In this document: positions 18,924-27,853 of the stretch, one piece after another | Numbering within the stretch: the stretch's first letter is position 1 | Layout of the letters: every line of letters begins with the position of its first letter | Assembly (NCBI GenBank): GCA_030373145.1 | Contig: JAUCZK010000022.1 | Location: 1 to 44,579, forward strand | From: Cyanobium sp. CZS48M | GTDB lineage: Bacteria; Cyanobacteriota; Cyanobacteriia; PCC-6307; Cyanobiaceae | Direction of reading: 5' to 3' | DNA: 44,579 bases | The notes under the pieces: generated by a model | Seen by the model: only the letters and a program-made list of their open reading frames with translations | Told to the model about the DNA's origin: nothing | Database searches by the model: none | Program-made: the position numbers and the translations under genes

Positions 18924-20320
18924 CAGCGTGGCGTCCGGCCCTGGCCGCGGGGCTGCTGGAAGGGCGAGGAGCCGGTCACCGGCCGGCTGTTGGGCCGGCG
19001 CCCTCCCGGCGCTGAGACATAGACCCGATCGCCTTCCTTCAGGCCGCTCACCACTTCCGTGCGGGTACCAATCGTGGCTCCCACCTGCACGGGGCGGAAC
19101 CTGGGGCGGCCGTCGCCGCCGGGCACCATCACCCCGGTGCCGCTCCGTTCGCTGACGATGGCTGGTGTGGGGATCAGCAGAGCACTGGGCCGCTGGCCCA
19201 CCAGCACATTGGCCGTGAGGTTCATGCCAGAGCGGAGCTTGCGGTGGGCGTCATCGGCCAGGGCGATCCGCACCTGGAAGCTGGTCACGTTCTGCTCCAC
19301 CACCGCTTCCGGTGCCACCAGCCGCACCGTTCCACGGAACACCTGGCGAGGGAAGGCGTCCACCTGCAGCTCCACCTTCTGGCCGGGCCGGATCGCACCC
19401 ACGTCCACTTCCGCCACGTTGGCCACCGCCTCCAATGTGCTGGCCAGGGCCAGGATCGATGAGGAGGTGGCCGAACTGGTGGCGCTGGCCGAGGTGGTGG
19501 GGGTCACGAAGGCCCCGACGTCGGCGTACTTCTGGGTGATCACCCCCGTGAAGGGGGCGCGGATCACGGCGTCCTCCAGCTGAGCCTGGATCGAGGTGAG
19601 ATCACCCCGTGCCTGCTGCAGCTGGGCCCGGGCAGCCGCGATGTCCTCGGCTCGGCTGCCTGCCTCGATCAGATCCAGGTGTGCCTTCAGGGCACTCACC
19701 CGTGCCTCACTGGCGAGAAACGCCGAGCGGCTGGCATCGAACGTCACCCGGGCGATCGCCCCGGAGCCATAGAGCTGAAGATTGCTGCGGTAGGTGGAGC
19801 CCACGGCGATCTGCTCGGCCACGGCCACCTGCAGATTGCGCCGGGCCTCCTCGATCTCCTGGGGCCGGTTGCCGGCTTGCAGCTTATTGAGGTTGGCCAC
19901 CGCCGCCGCCACCGTTCCCTGGGCCCTGAGCAAGGTGCCGCGCAGGTTGCTGTCATCCATCCGCGCCAGGATCTGACCGGCGCGGACCTGATCCCCCTGA
20001 TCCACGCCCAATGCCGCAATGCGTCCGGGTTGCTTCGGACTGATGTTCACCGGTGTGGTGGGGCGGATCGAGCCGGCGGCCGTCACCTTCAGGATCACCT
20101 CACGGCGCTCCACCGGCGCGGTCTGAGCCGCCAGCTCGGCCTGCCTGGCCTGCGTCTGACGCTGCTGCCAGATCAACCAGCCGCCGCCGGCCAAGCCCAG
20201 CGTGATCAGCACGGCCGCAGCAATCAGCCAGCGGGGGGGCGGCGAGCGCAGCGACACCTGCGGTTGCGCCGGATCATCAGCTGGCGGCGCGGAAGGTCGC
20301 AGCACTGGAATCCGGCGCAT
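18923..20320 (-). CDS. MacA-like periplasmic adaptor (HlyD family)
   Basis: A 465-residue adaptor: short proline-rich cytoplasmic N-terminus, membrane anchor at about residues 32-50, lipoyl half with GSIRPTTPVNISPKQPGRIAALGV, a coiled-coil hairpin, VIRAPFTGVITQKYADVGAFV in the second lipoyl half, then barrel and membrane-proximal domains ending in a basic, proline-rich tail. It is the first gene of the MacA-permease-ATPase operon. A serine/threonine-rich stretch (TTSASATSSATSSS) is inserted after the second lipoyl half, which is unusual for the family. The operon is divergent from the HO-HemN gene. Confidence 0.9.
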   Translation of the reverse strand: MRRIPVLRPSAPPADDPAQPQVSLRSPPPRWLIAAAVLITLGLAGGGWLIWQQRQTQARQAELAAQTAPVERREVILKVTAAGSIRPTTPVNISPKQPGRIAALGVDQGDQVRAGQILARMDDSNLRGTLLRAQGTVAAAVANLNKLQAGNRPQEIEEARRNLQVAVAEQIAVGSTYRSNLQLYGSGAIARVTFDASRSAFLASEARVSALKAHLDLIEAGSRAEDIAAARAQLQQARGDLTSIQAQLEDAVIRAPFTGVITQKYADVGAFVTPTTSASATSSATSSSILALASTLEAVANVAEVDVGAIRPGQKVELQVDAFPRQVFRGTVRLVAPEAVVEQNVTSFQVRIALADDAHRKLRSGMNLTANVLVGQRPSALLIPTPAIVSERSGTGVMVPGGDGRPRFRPVQVGATIGTRTEVVSGLKEGDRVYVSAPGGRRPNSRPVTGSSPFQQPRGQGRTPR

Positions 20321-20566
20321 GACGGCCTGGAGCTTTCCGGGAGGCTTCGCGGCGATTGAGCGCGGTTGTACCTCTACACCATGGCTCCAATCTGTGCCTG
20401 TGGGATGACGCCCAGGTGCTCAGCTGTGATCAGGTGTGAGCGGCGCCGAGGGCTTCAACGAGGTGCACCCAGGGGCGCCAGCAGCAGGGGAGCAGCCAGC
20501 CGCCTGAGGGGGCTTGACGGATCCGGACATCGCAACGGAAACGTCACACGGAATTTAAACGGCTCC

Positions 20567-20591
20567 ATGCATCTACGTTAGTGTTATACCG
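20567..20591 (-). promoter_or_regulatory. Element shared with the cyclase promoter region (inverted orientation)
   Basis: Read on the minus strand it begins CGGTAT and ends ATGCAT, like the element at 12217-12240 but in opposite orientation to its gene. It lies 62 bases before the HO-HemN start and 247 bases from the macA-like start. The rest of the 332-base divergent gap (20321-20652) shows no gene; a GTG at 20581 could extend the HO-HemN frame but falls inside this element, so I treat that stretch as untranslated. Confidence 0.4.
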
Positions 20592-20652
20592 TAAGTCCAG
20601 CGGCGTCCGCTCCACTCCAGGGGCCATCGCCGCCCCACCGGCAGCGTTCGAC

Positions 20653-22755
20653 ATGAGCACCACCCTCCCCAACGCCCTCTCAGGTCAACACGGCTCAGGC
20701 CAGGCCATCTCCGACCACGCCAGTGCCGCTGATGCCGCGGCCCGCCGAGGCTTCGGTCCCAGAGTCCGGCGTCTGCATGGCCGCATCGGCGCCGCCCATC
20801 ATCGGGCCGAGGGCATGACCTTCTCCAGGGCCCTGCTCGAGGGCCAGGCCAACCCCCTGCAGCTGGCGGCCCTGATCCGCGCCCTCGGACCGGCCTACGC
20901 GCTGATCGAGGAACGCGGTCCCGAACTGGCCGCCGCCCTCGGTGCGGCAGACCTTCCCTGGAATGCCCTGGGCCGCAGCGAGGCCCTGCGCCACGACGTG
21001 GCCCTGGTGGCTGGCATCGAAGCCAGCCGGCCCTCGGCCGCGGCCCGGGCCTGGCTGGAGCACCTGGGCACCCTCGCCCGGGAGCAGCCGCACCGCTTCC
21101 TGGCCCATGTGTACGTGCGCTACGGCGGCGATCTCTCCGGCGGGCAGCAGCTCGCCCAGCAGGCCAACGCGATCCTGGCCGCCCATGGTCTGCCCTCCCT
21201 GCGCTTCTGGAGGTTCGAGCGCCCGATTCCGGAACTGAAGCAGGCCCTCCACGACGCCATGGAGCAACTCGAGCTCAGCGAAACCGAGGAGGCGGAGCTG
21301 CTGGATGAAGCGGTGGTCGCCTTCCACGACACCCAGCGCCTGCTGGCCGAACTGGGAGAACTCGCCAACCCCACGGCGCTGGCCCCCACCAGGTCCCAGC
21401 CCGAGCTGCTCCCCCTGCTGGTCAAGTACGACAAGCCCGTTCCCCGATACACCAGCTATCCCACCGCCGCCGCCTTTCACACCGGTGTCGGCCCGGCCGA
21501 TCTGGAGAGCCAGCTGCGGCAAGCGACCACGGCGGATCTTTCGCTGTACGTGCACGTCCCCTTCTGTCGCCATGCCTGCTGGTACTGCGGCTGCAACCGC
21601 ATCACCACCCAGGCCGGCTCGACAGTGGTGGGGCCTTACCTGCAGGCCCTGGCCCGGGAGCTGGCCCTGGTGACCCAGGCCTCGGGCCGGCGGCGACGGC
21701 TGGGACAGCTGCACTGGGGCGGCGGCACACCCAACTACCTCAACCCCCAGGAGCAGGGCCAGCTTTGGGAACTGATCGGGGAGCACTTCGATCTCGCCCC
21801 TGAACTGGAAGCCTCGATCGAGGTGAACCCGGAGTTCCTCAGCCGCGATCAGGTGCTGAACCTGCGCCGGCTCGGCTTCAACCGCATCAGTTTCGGGATC
21901 CAGGATGCCGACCCGCAGGTGCAGGCCGCTGTGAACCGGATCGTGCCGGTGGATCAACTCCGCCGGGCGATGGAATGGATGCGGGAGGCGGCCTTCGAGA
22001 GCGTCAACGTCGATCTGATCTGCGGGCTGCCGCTGCAGACCCCCGAGCGGTTCGCCAGCACCATCGCCCTGGTGCAGGAGCTGCGGCCGGAGCGGGTGTC
22101 ACTGTTCAGCTTCGCCTATCTGCCCGAGCAACTGCCCCTGCAACGCAGGATCGCCGCCGACGACCTGCCCAGCCAGCGGGAGCGGATCCGGATGCTGCAG
22201 CACGCCTACGCCACCTTCACCGGCAATGGCTACGACGCCATCGGCATGGACCACTTCGCACGTTCAAGCGACAGCCTGGCGCTGGCGGCGCGGCAAGGGA
22301 AGCTGCACCGCAATTTCCAGGGCTACACCACCGGCGGCGAGCGTGATCTGCTCGGCATCGGCGTCACGGCGATCAGCCAGTTCCAGACTCTCTTCAGCCA
22401 GAACCAGCGCACGCTGAAGGCCTATGTGCAGGCCCTTGACGAGGGCCATCTGCCGGTGGAGCGGGGCCTGGTGGTGCGGGATCCGGCGGTGCTGCTGCGA
22501 CGCTCGATCATCCAGAGCCTGATGTGCCGCTTCGCGGTGGATTTCGACACCATCGCCCTGGGGCAGCCCCTCGAGGCCCGGCGCCAGTTCGCCAGCGAGT
22601 GGGCCGATCTTCAGGCCCTCGAAGCCGACGGACTGGTGCGCCTGGGGGCCAACAGCCTGGAGGTGACGGAGGTGGGCCGCTGGCTGATCCGCACGATCGC
22701 AGCGGTGTTCGACCCCAGCCAGCGCCGTCAGGCCAGCGGGTCGCGGCTGATCTGA
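20653..22755 (+). CDS. Fused heme oxygenase - oxygen-independent coproporphyrinogen III dehydrogenase (HO-HemN)
   Basis: A continuous 700-residue frame. Residues 35-237 are a heme oxygenase: AHHRAEGMTF with the proximal heme ligand His49, and YVRYGGDLSGGQ (154-165) on the distal helix. After a linker of about 20 residues, residues 256-700 are HemN: PVPRYTSYPTAAAF, then the radical-SAM cluster motif CRHACWYCGC (Cys305, 309, 312, with Cys314), HWGGGTPNYL, and a HemN C-terminal domain. Heme oxygenase opens heme to biliverdin (using O2) while HemN makes protoporphyrinogen without O2. In Synechocystis ho2 and hemN are separate genes in the chlA2-ho2-hemN micro-oxic operon; here they are one polypeptide with no stop or shift between them. 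All key residues of both halves are present. Confidence 0.93.
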   Translation: MSTTLPNALSGQHGSGQAISDHASAADAAARRGFGPRVRRLHGRIGAAHHRAEGMTFSRALLEGQANPLQLAALIRALGPAYALIEERGPELAAALGAADLPWNALGRSEALRHDVALVAGIEASRPSAAARAWLEHLGTLAREQPHRFLAHVYVRYGGDLSGGQQLAQQANAILAAHGLPSLRFWRFERPIPELKQALHDAMEQLELSETEEAELLDEAVVAFHDTQRLLAELGELANPTALAPTRSQPELLPLLVKYDKPVPRYTSYPTAAAFHTGVGPADLESQLRQATTADLSLYVHVPFCRHACWYCGCNRITTQAGSTVVGPYLQALARELALVTQASGRRRRLGQLHWGGGTPNYLNPQEQGQLWELIGEHFDLAPELEASIEVNPEFLSRDQVLNLRRLGFNRISFGIQDADPQVQAAVNRIVPVDQLRRAMEWMREAAFESVNVDLICGLPLQTPERFASTIALVQELRPERVSLFSFAYLPEQLPLQRRIAADDLPSQRERIRMLQHAYATFTGNGYDAIGMDHFARSSDSLALAARQGKLHRNFQGYTTGGERDLLGIGVTAISQFQTLFSQNQRTLKAYVQALDEGHLPVERGLVVRDPAVLLRRSIIQSLMCRFAVDFDTIALGQPLEARRQFASEWADLQALEADGLVRLGANSLEVTEVGRWLIRTIAAVFDPSQRRQASGSRLI

Positions 22756-22786
22756 GCGCTGATGCTGGCGCTGGTCTGGGTGCTGC

Positions 22787-24694
22787 TCAGAGGTAGAAGC
22801 CCACGGTGGTCACCACCCGTGTGCCCTCCCGTCGCAGGGCCTGGCGCAGAAAGTAGGTCGACTGGTTGTGCAGCAGGTTCTGCCAGCGCTGCCGGGTCAC
22901 GAACACCGGCAGCACCACGGTGCAGAAGCGCTCGCCGCCCTGGCGCTGCTCGCGCTCGAACTGCTGGATGAACTCCTTGACCGGCTCGATCAAGGAGCGG
23001 TAGGGGGAGGGCAGGATCACCAGCTCCACCTCCGGCAGCTGGCGCTGCCATTGCTCCTGGAAGGCGGCGGCCCGGCCATCGCCGAGATCCACGTGGACCG
23101 CCACCAGCCTGTCGGCAATGGAGCGGGCGTAGCACAGGGCCTCGTAGCTTCCCCGATGCAACTGACCCACCAGGACCACCACTGGAGATCCGCCCACTTC
23201 CAACGGCTTCGGCAGGTGGAGCTTCTCCTCGGGTGCCAGGCGCAGGCGTCGTGCCACCAGGCGGTAGTGGCTCTTGATGGTGAGCAGAAAGGCCACCAGC
23301 AGCGGCACCGCCACCACGATCACCCAGGCCCCCAGGCGGAACTTGCTGTACAGCAGCACGGCGCAGACCACCGCCGTGACCAGGGAGCCGAACCCATTGA
23401 TCAGGGCCATGCCCAGCCAGCCCGGCCGCCGCTCCTTCCACCAGTGCACAACCATGCCCGCCTGGGAGAGGGTGAAGCTGGTGAACACCCCCACGGCATA
23501 CAGGGGGATGAGGCGTGTGACGCTGCCATCAAACACCAGCAACAGCACCGTGGCGAAACCGCTCAGCAGGGCGATGCCGTTGCTGAACACCAGGCGGTCA
23601 CCCAGGGAGGCCAGCTGCCGGGGCATGTATCCGTCCTGGGCCAGGAAGGCCGACAGGCGGGGGAAATCGGCGTAGGCGGTGTTGGCCGCCAGCAGCAGGA
23701 TCAGCAGGGTGCTCAGCTGCAGCACCGAGAGCAGCAGGCCGTTCGCGAAGATGCGCTCCCCCAGCTGGTAGAGCAGCGTGGGGCCGTTCTCCACGTACAC
23801 CAGGCCCAGCTGGCTGGCCAGCACGCTGATGCCGCTGAACATCACCGCCAGCACGATCACCATCCCGGTGAGCACCAGGCGCGCGTTGCGCCATTCCACT
23901 GGCTTGAACACCATCACGCTGTCGCTGATGGCCTCGATGCCCGTGAGGGCCGCGCAACCGGAGCTGAAGGCACGCATCAGCAGCACCGGCCCCAGAACCG
24001 CCAGCTCGCCCCCCTGAACCTGAGCCAGCTGGCGGGCCTGATCAGCGGCGTCGAGAGGCGGCAGCAGGCCGAGCCTGAGCTTCGCCAGCCCCAGCACCAC
24101 CAGGGTGAGCACGAGGCCCATGAACAGGAAGGTGGGCAGGCTGAGCAGGCGAGCACTGGAGCGCACGCCGCGCAGGTTCACCAGCATCAGCAGCGCCACC
24201 GCCAGCAGGCAGAGCGGTATCCGCTCCGCAGCCAGCTGCGGCAGCAGGGAAGTGATCGCGGCGATGCCGGCCGCGACGCTCACCGACACGGTCAACACGT
24301 AGTCGATCGCCAGGGAAGCCCCGGCAACCAGGCCTGGCACCACCCCCAGGTTGTCGTGGGAGACCCGATAGGACCCTCCCCCATGGGGGTAGGCCTTGAT
24401 CGTCTGGCGATAGCTGATCGCCACCACCAGCATCAGTGCCACGATCAGAGCGGTGATCGGCACGGTGAGGCTGAGGGCGGCGGCACCGGCCAGGCTCAGC
24501 ACCAGCAGGATCTCCTGGCTGGCGTAGGCCACCGAAGAGAGGGCATCGGAGCTGAGGATCGCCAGGGCTTCGCCGTTGCTCAGCCGCTCCTCAGCGTGGG
24601 CACTGGTGGGCAGGGGTTCGCCGATCAACCAGCGGCGCAGGCCTGAACGGCCCGTGCTGCCCGCGGAGCCAGGGGTCACAGCTGGAGAGGCCAT
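22787..24694 (-). CDS. APC-superfamily transporter, KimA-like
   Basis: A 635-residue membrane protein with about twelve helices and a soluble C-terminal domain of about 150 residues (VVVLVGQLHRGSYEALCYARSIADRLVAVHVDL). The N-terminal SSDALSSVAYASQEILLVLS, SYRQTIKAYPHGGGSYRVSHDNLG and AIDYVLTVSVSVAAGIAAI are signatures of the KimA/YdaO-like branch, in which B. subtilis KimA is a potassium importer. Potassium as substrate is inferred from family only; other amino-acid permeases share the fold. It follows the frameshifted small gene on the same strand and is convergent with HO-HemN (31-base gap). Confidence 0.85.
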   Translation of the reverse strand: MASPAVTPGSAGSTGRSGLRRWLIGEPLPTSAHAEERLSNGEALAILSSDALSSVAYASQEILLVLSLAGAAALSLTVPITALIVALMLVVAISYRQTIKAYPHGGGSYRVSHDNLGVVPGLVAGASLAIDYVLTVSVSVAAGIAAITSLLPQLAAERIPLCLLAVALLMLVNLRGVRSSARLLSLPTFLFMGLVLTLVVLGLAKLRLGLLPPLDAADQARQLAQVQGGELAVLGPVLLMRAFSSGCAALTGIEAISDSVMVFKPVEWRNARLVLTGMVIVLAVMFSGISVLASQLGLVYVENGPTLLYQLGERIFANGLLLSVLQLSTLLILLLAANTAYADFPRLSAFLAQDGYMPRQLASLGDRLVFSNGIALLSGFATVLLLVFDGSVTRLIPLYAVGVFTSFTLSQAGMVVHWWKERRPGWLGMALINGFGSLVTAVVCAVLLYSKFRLGAWVIVVAVPLLVAFLLTIKSHYRLVARRLRLAPEEKLHLPKPLEVGGSPVVVLVGQLHRGSYEALCYARSIADRLVAVHVDLGDGRAAAFQEQWQRQLPEVELVILPSPYRSLIEPVKEFIQQFEREQRQGGERFCTVVLPVFVTRQRWQNLLHNQSTYFLRQALRREGTRVVTTVGFYL

Positions 24695-24727
24695 GGGAGG
24701 GCATCAACTTAGGCAGCGCGCTGCCGC

Positions 24728-25334
24728 TCAGACCACCACCTGCAACCGGGCCCGGTTGTTCTCCCACAGGGCCTGGGGTTCGAGCACCTGGCGCTCCGGA
24801 TCCGCCAGCACCAGCAGTTCATGGGCTCCGGGCGCCAGTTCGAGCGCCAGGGCGAAGGATTCCTCGGCGCCGGCGGCCAGCCGGGGCAGCCGCAGATAGC
24901 AGATGGGCGTCCACCGCCGGCACGGTGACGCGTCCGCTCTCGGGCCGGGTGTCCCAGAAGCCGCAGCACTCCCACTCCAGGCTCCGGCCGAGGTAGTGGA
25001 TCGGATCGGCCGGATCGCCGGGATCCTGCGCCGCCAGGCGGTAGTGCTGAAGGCTGGAGTAGAGGCTCACGGCCGCGTCTGGATCCACGGCGTCCGTGTT
25101 GCGACGTCGCTGGCCCATGCAGAGCTTGGACGCCACCGTGATCACCAGGCTGCTCCAGGTGGCCCGAAGCCGGACCCCCACGAGGAACTGGCATTTGTAG
25201 AGGTGGGTGCGGGCGGCACCGGGCTGATGCAGGAAGGTGAGCTCGCCGTTGTCGAGGCTGGTGGTGGTGCCAAGACCGAGCACATCTCCCTGGATCAGGT
25301 CGCTGACGGTGTTGGCGATCGAGAGGCTCACCAT
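24728..25334 (-). pseudogene. Conserved hypothetical gene broken by a frameshift
   Basis: The frame from ATG 25334 encodes MVSLSIANTVSDLIQGDVLG and a region around ECCGFWDTRPESGRVTVPAVDA. At about 24895-24920 the coding signal moves to another frame that continues LRLPRLAAGAEESFALALEL...ALWENNRARLQVVV and stops at 24728. The second part looks like the end of a CARDB-type (Ig-like) domain. Without the shift the original frame runs on into arginine-rich, unlikely sequence to 24819. Joined, the product would be about 200 residues, function unknown. A sequencing error is an equally good explanation. Its start overlaps the end of the YciI-like gene. Confidence 0.6.
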
Positions 25335-25675
25335 GGGACAGGAGCCTGCGATGGGCCGGGAGCCTGAGACGGAGCGACCTCCTGCATCACACCAGCCACC
25401 ACCCGCCACTCGTGCAGAACCCAGCTGACGCAACCGGAGCGGATCAGGGGATCGCTCTGGACAATCGCCTCGGCCTCCTGCCAGTCGCGGGCCTGGAACA
25501 GCAACATGCCACCGGCACCGTCGCCGTTCATGCCCTTGCGCTCGCGCCAGTAACCACTGCTGGCCTGGTGGCCTCGCCGCTGCAGATCAGCCACCCAGTC
25601 GAGGTGGTCACGCAGATGCGCATCGAAATGGGCACGGTCGACCAGACCCTGCTCGAGCTTCACGAACCAGGGCAA
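25328..25675 (-). CDS. YciI-like domain protein
   Basis: About 115 residues starting PWFVKLEQGLVDRAHFDAHL, with DHLDWVADLQRRGHQASSGYW, GGMLLFQARDWQEAEAIVQSDPLIRSG and a final HEWRVV, the ferredoxin-like alpha+beta order of YciI-related proteins. The His in the first helix region and the central Asp (QSDPLIRSG) are kept. No member's reaction is clear. The start is a TTG at 25675 chosen from homologue length; the frame stays open to 25915 but that part is not protein-like. It overlaps the next gene by seven bases. Confidence 0.7.
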   Translation of the reverse strand: MPWFVKLEQGLVDRAHFDAHLRDHLDWVADLQRRGHQASSGYWRERKGMNGDGAGGMLLFQARDWQEAEAIVQSDPLIRSGCVSWVLHEWRVVAGVMQEVAPSQAPGPSQAPVPW

Positions 25676-25814
25676 GGCGAGCCCCCGAAGCAACCGCCCC
25701 AACCTAGGCCTGATGCCAGGTGAGAACCCTTGCGCTGGAGCACGTCGACAGGCAGGGCCGGAAAATTGAGCACAAATGCCCATAGTGAAATCCACGCTGA
25801 ACCCGCTGGAGACG

Positions 25815-26378
25815 TTACATTTTGTAAGACGTTCCGAGGGGCGGGCTGTGGTAGGCCCTCCTCTTTTTTTTGCACTCCGGCAGGGCCCGCAGGGCCGGCA
25901 CCACGTCGCCCCCAAGGGTCAGCCCGATGCTCTCTCCATCCGCCAGGGGCAACTCCAGCCGCAAGGGAGCCACCGCGCTGGGCCTGGGATCGAGACCGGC
26001 GGCATCGAACTGGGCCGACCCAGCTGGCACCGGCACCCCACCGTCCGCATCCCCAGGCGGCACCAGCTCGTTACTGCGGTTGGCCAGCGACCAGGCGCCG
26101 CCGAGGCCATCGCCCAGGCGCAGGGGCCGCCCGTGGTCGGCCGCCACGCCGGGGACATGGGCCGTGAGGCGTAGGCGCCAACCCGTCGGGTAAGCGGGAT
26201 CGGGCTGCTCAAACAGGCTCAGGCCCCAGCTGTGGCCGGCGTCATCGACGACCCGCCAGCTGCCGATCAGCTCAGCGGCCGGAGCTGGAGCGGGCAGGCC
26301 AAGGGCCAGCAGCAGAGTCAGCAGCAGAGCCAGACCTGCTCCGAGCAGGCGCCGGGAAGCCCGGAGATCGAAGCGCAT
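25815..26378 (-). CDS. Exported DUF3122 protein
   Basis: A 187-residue protein with a signal peptide (basic start, hydrophobic core, cleavage near APAPAAE, about residues 27-32). The mature part has GHSWGLSLFEQPDPAYPTGWRLRLTAH, LRLGDGLGGAWSLANRSNELVPPGD and GSAQFDAAGLDPRP, the conserved blocks of the cyanobacterial DUF3122 family, of unknown function. A shorter, weaker paralogue is at 31757-32263. The last 20 or so residues (KKKRRAYHSPPLG) look like read-through past the normal family end. I chose ATG 26378 because the signal peptide begins there. Confidence 0.8.
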   Translation of the reverse strand: MRFDLRASRRLLGAGLALLLTLLLALGLPAPAPAAELIGSWRVVDDAGHSWGLSLFEQPDPAYPTGWRLRLTAHVPGVAADHGRPLRLGDGLGGAWSLANRSNELVPPGDADGGVPVPAGSAQFDAAGLDPRPSAVAPLRLELPLADGESIGLTLGGDVVPALRALPECKKKRRAYHSPPLGTSYKM

Positions 26379-26650
26379 CGCAAGCTCGAATGGATAAGCT
26401 TTTACAACGATAGCGTCATAAAGGGATTCAGGCACAACCTGCACTGAGGAAGTGCCCGAGCAGATCCCGGATCCATCCGCAGCAGTGCCATTGCCTTGCT
26501 CCGCAACCTCGCGCGGGAGGCATGATCAGACAATGGGAAAACCCCTCTAAAACAAAGATTGCTGGGCTCGATGTCAACGGAGGACTTGGCTGCGAAGAAG
26601 CCGACTACGCAGATCCTCTTCTGGGGCAACGATGTGGGCCAGTAGTGGCA

Positions 26651-27595
26651 CTAAAGGCGGCTGAGCAGCTCGGCTTTTTTGGCGGCGAATTCCTCTTCCG
26701 TGAGGATGCCCTTCTGCATGAGGTCACCGAGACGCTCGAGGGTGGCGAAGACATCGGTGGCAGCAACGGCCGGCTCAGCTCTGGCCGGAACCACGGGAGC
26801 CGAAGGGGCCTGGAGCTTGGGCTGAGGCACCGGCACCGGAGTAGCGGCCACTGGCGCTGGCGTTGGAGTGGCGCTCACCGCTGGCAGGTGGGTGAGGCTG
26901 ATGCTGCCGGCGCCGGTGCTGAACGTCACCCCGCCGCCTGACGACTGCTGCTGAGAGGAGAATCCGGCGATCTGGTGGCCGCTGGTGTCGTAGAGGCTGA
27001 CCTTGCCGTTGACATTCACCGCCAGACGCCCGGCGGACGGGAAATAGGCGTAGCGCACCTCATTCTGGGAGCCGCTGGAGCTGGGGCTGCCGAGTTCCGC
27101 AGGCCACCAGCTGTCCTGGGGATCAGGGGTGAACAGGGGCCCTGAGCCGAAGTTCATCGGTGCCATCGACATCATTGGCGCCATCGGTGTCATCGGCGCC
27201 ATGCCGACCGCGCTCTGCATCTGCTGGCCGCCACCACTGGACTGCTGGAGACCGCCGCCGCCGACCTGCATCTGCTGCCCACCGCCGCTCTGGCTCTGCG
27301 ACTGGAAGCTGCCAAGGGGAAAGAGATCGGGCTGGCTGGAGATTGCCGCGGCCAGCCCCTGGCAGAGCCCATCAACGCGGGCCTTGAGCCCCTGGTTGAA
27401 CATGTCGCCGAGCATCATCATTCCGCCGTTCATCCACTGGCCGGAGCCAGCGAATTCCGGATGGTTGAACTGGGCCATGCCGCCACGCCCTTTGAGCATG
27501 GCGAAGGTCATGTGCAGCACGGCGTCCTGGCTGAAGCCATACCGCTGGGCCAGGTCGTTGACGACCTCAAGCCCTTCGGCCGTGAGTTGTTGCAT
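26651..27595 (-). CDS. Low-complexity protein with C-terminal SHOCT domain
   Basis: A 314-residue protein. Residues 1-85 are an alpha-helical domain with VVNDLAQRYGFSQDAVLHM; 95-170 are rich in Gln, Ser, Gly and Met (QSQSQSGGGQQMQ, MAPMTPMAPMMSMAPM); 180-245 are a beta-rich part (VRYAYFPSAGRLAVNVNGKVSLYD); a proline-rich linker leads to a SHOCT helix pair at about 282-314 (LERLGDLMQKGILTEEEFAAKKAELL). SHOCT is a short oligomerisation or targeting module at many protein ends. No signal peptide is seen. An AGGA lies before ATG 27595. The role is unknown. Confidence 0.8.
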   Translation of the reverse strand: MQQLTAEGLEVVNDLAQRYGFSQDAVLHMTFAMLKGRGGMAQFNHPEFAGSGQWMNGGMMMLGDMFNQGLKARVDGLCQGLAAAISSQPDLFPLGSFQSQSQSGGGQQMQVGGGGLQQSSGGGQQMQSAVGMAPMTPMAPMMSMAPMNFGSGPLFTPDPQDSWWPAELGSPSSSGSQNEVRYAYFPSAGRLAVNVNGKVSLYDTSGHQIAGFSSQQQSSGGGVTFSTGAGSISLTHLPAVSATPTPAPVAATPVPVPQPKLQAPSAPVVPARAEPAVAATDVFATLERLGDLMQKGILTEEEFAAKKAELLSRL

Positions 27596-27853
27596 TGCTG
27601 ATGTCCTGGCTGAGCCGATGCCGGTGCGAAGCCGGACTGAAAAACTGAAGCGATCTATAAAGCTACCACCATCACCTGGCCAAAACCGCAGGGATGCATC
27701 AAAGGCTGGCGGGATTGGACGAGCCGCACGGGCCTCATGAGCCCACGCGCCTAAGCCGATTCAACGCTAATGCCTTAAAAGGATGAAGGCAAAGCATCGG
27801 ACCCACGGGCCCCGGCCGCCATCGCCCCATCCCTGTCGAGTCGTTGTCATCCC

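Noticed and set aside
20581-20652. GTG at 20581 as the HO-HemN start, adding 24 residues
   Set aside because: The added residues are not domain-like and the codon lies inside the promoter element shared with the cyclase gene; ATG 20653 is more plausible, though not proven.
22868-24646. Long plus-strand open frame opposite the KimA-like transporter
   Set aside because: Repetitive HQ/QH-rich translation typical of the antisense of membrane-protein genes.
25821-25872. Stem-like sequence followed by TCTTTTTTTT as a plus-strand terminator
   Set aside because: The stem pairs poorly and no plus-strand gene ends here; the T-run encodes the KKK of the DUF3122 tail on the other strand.
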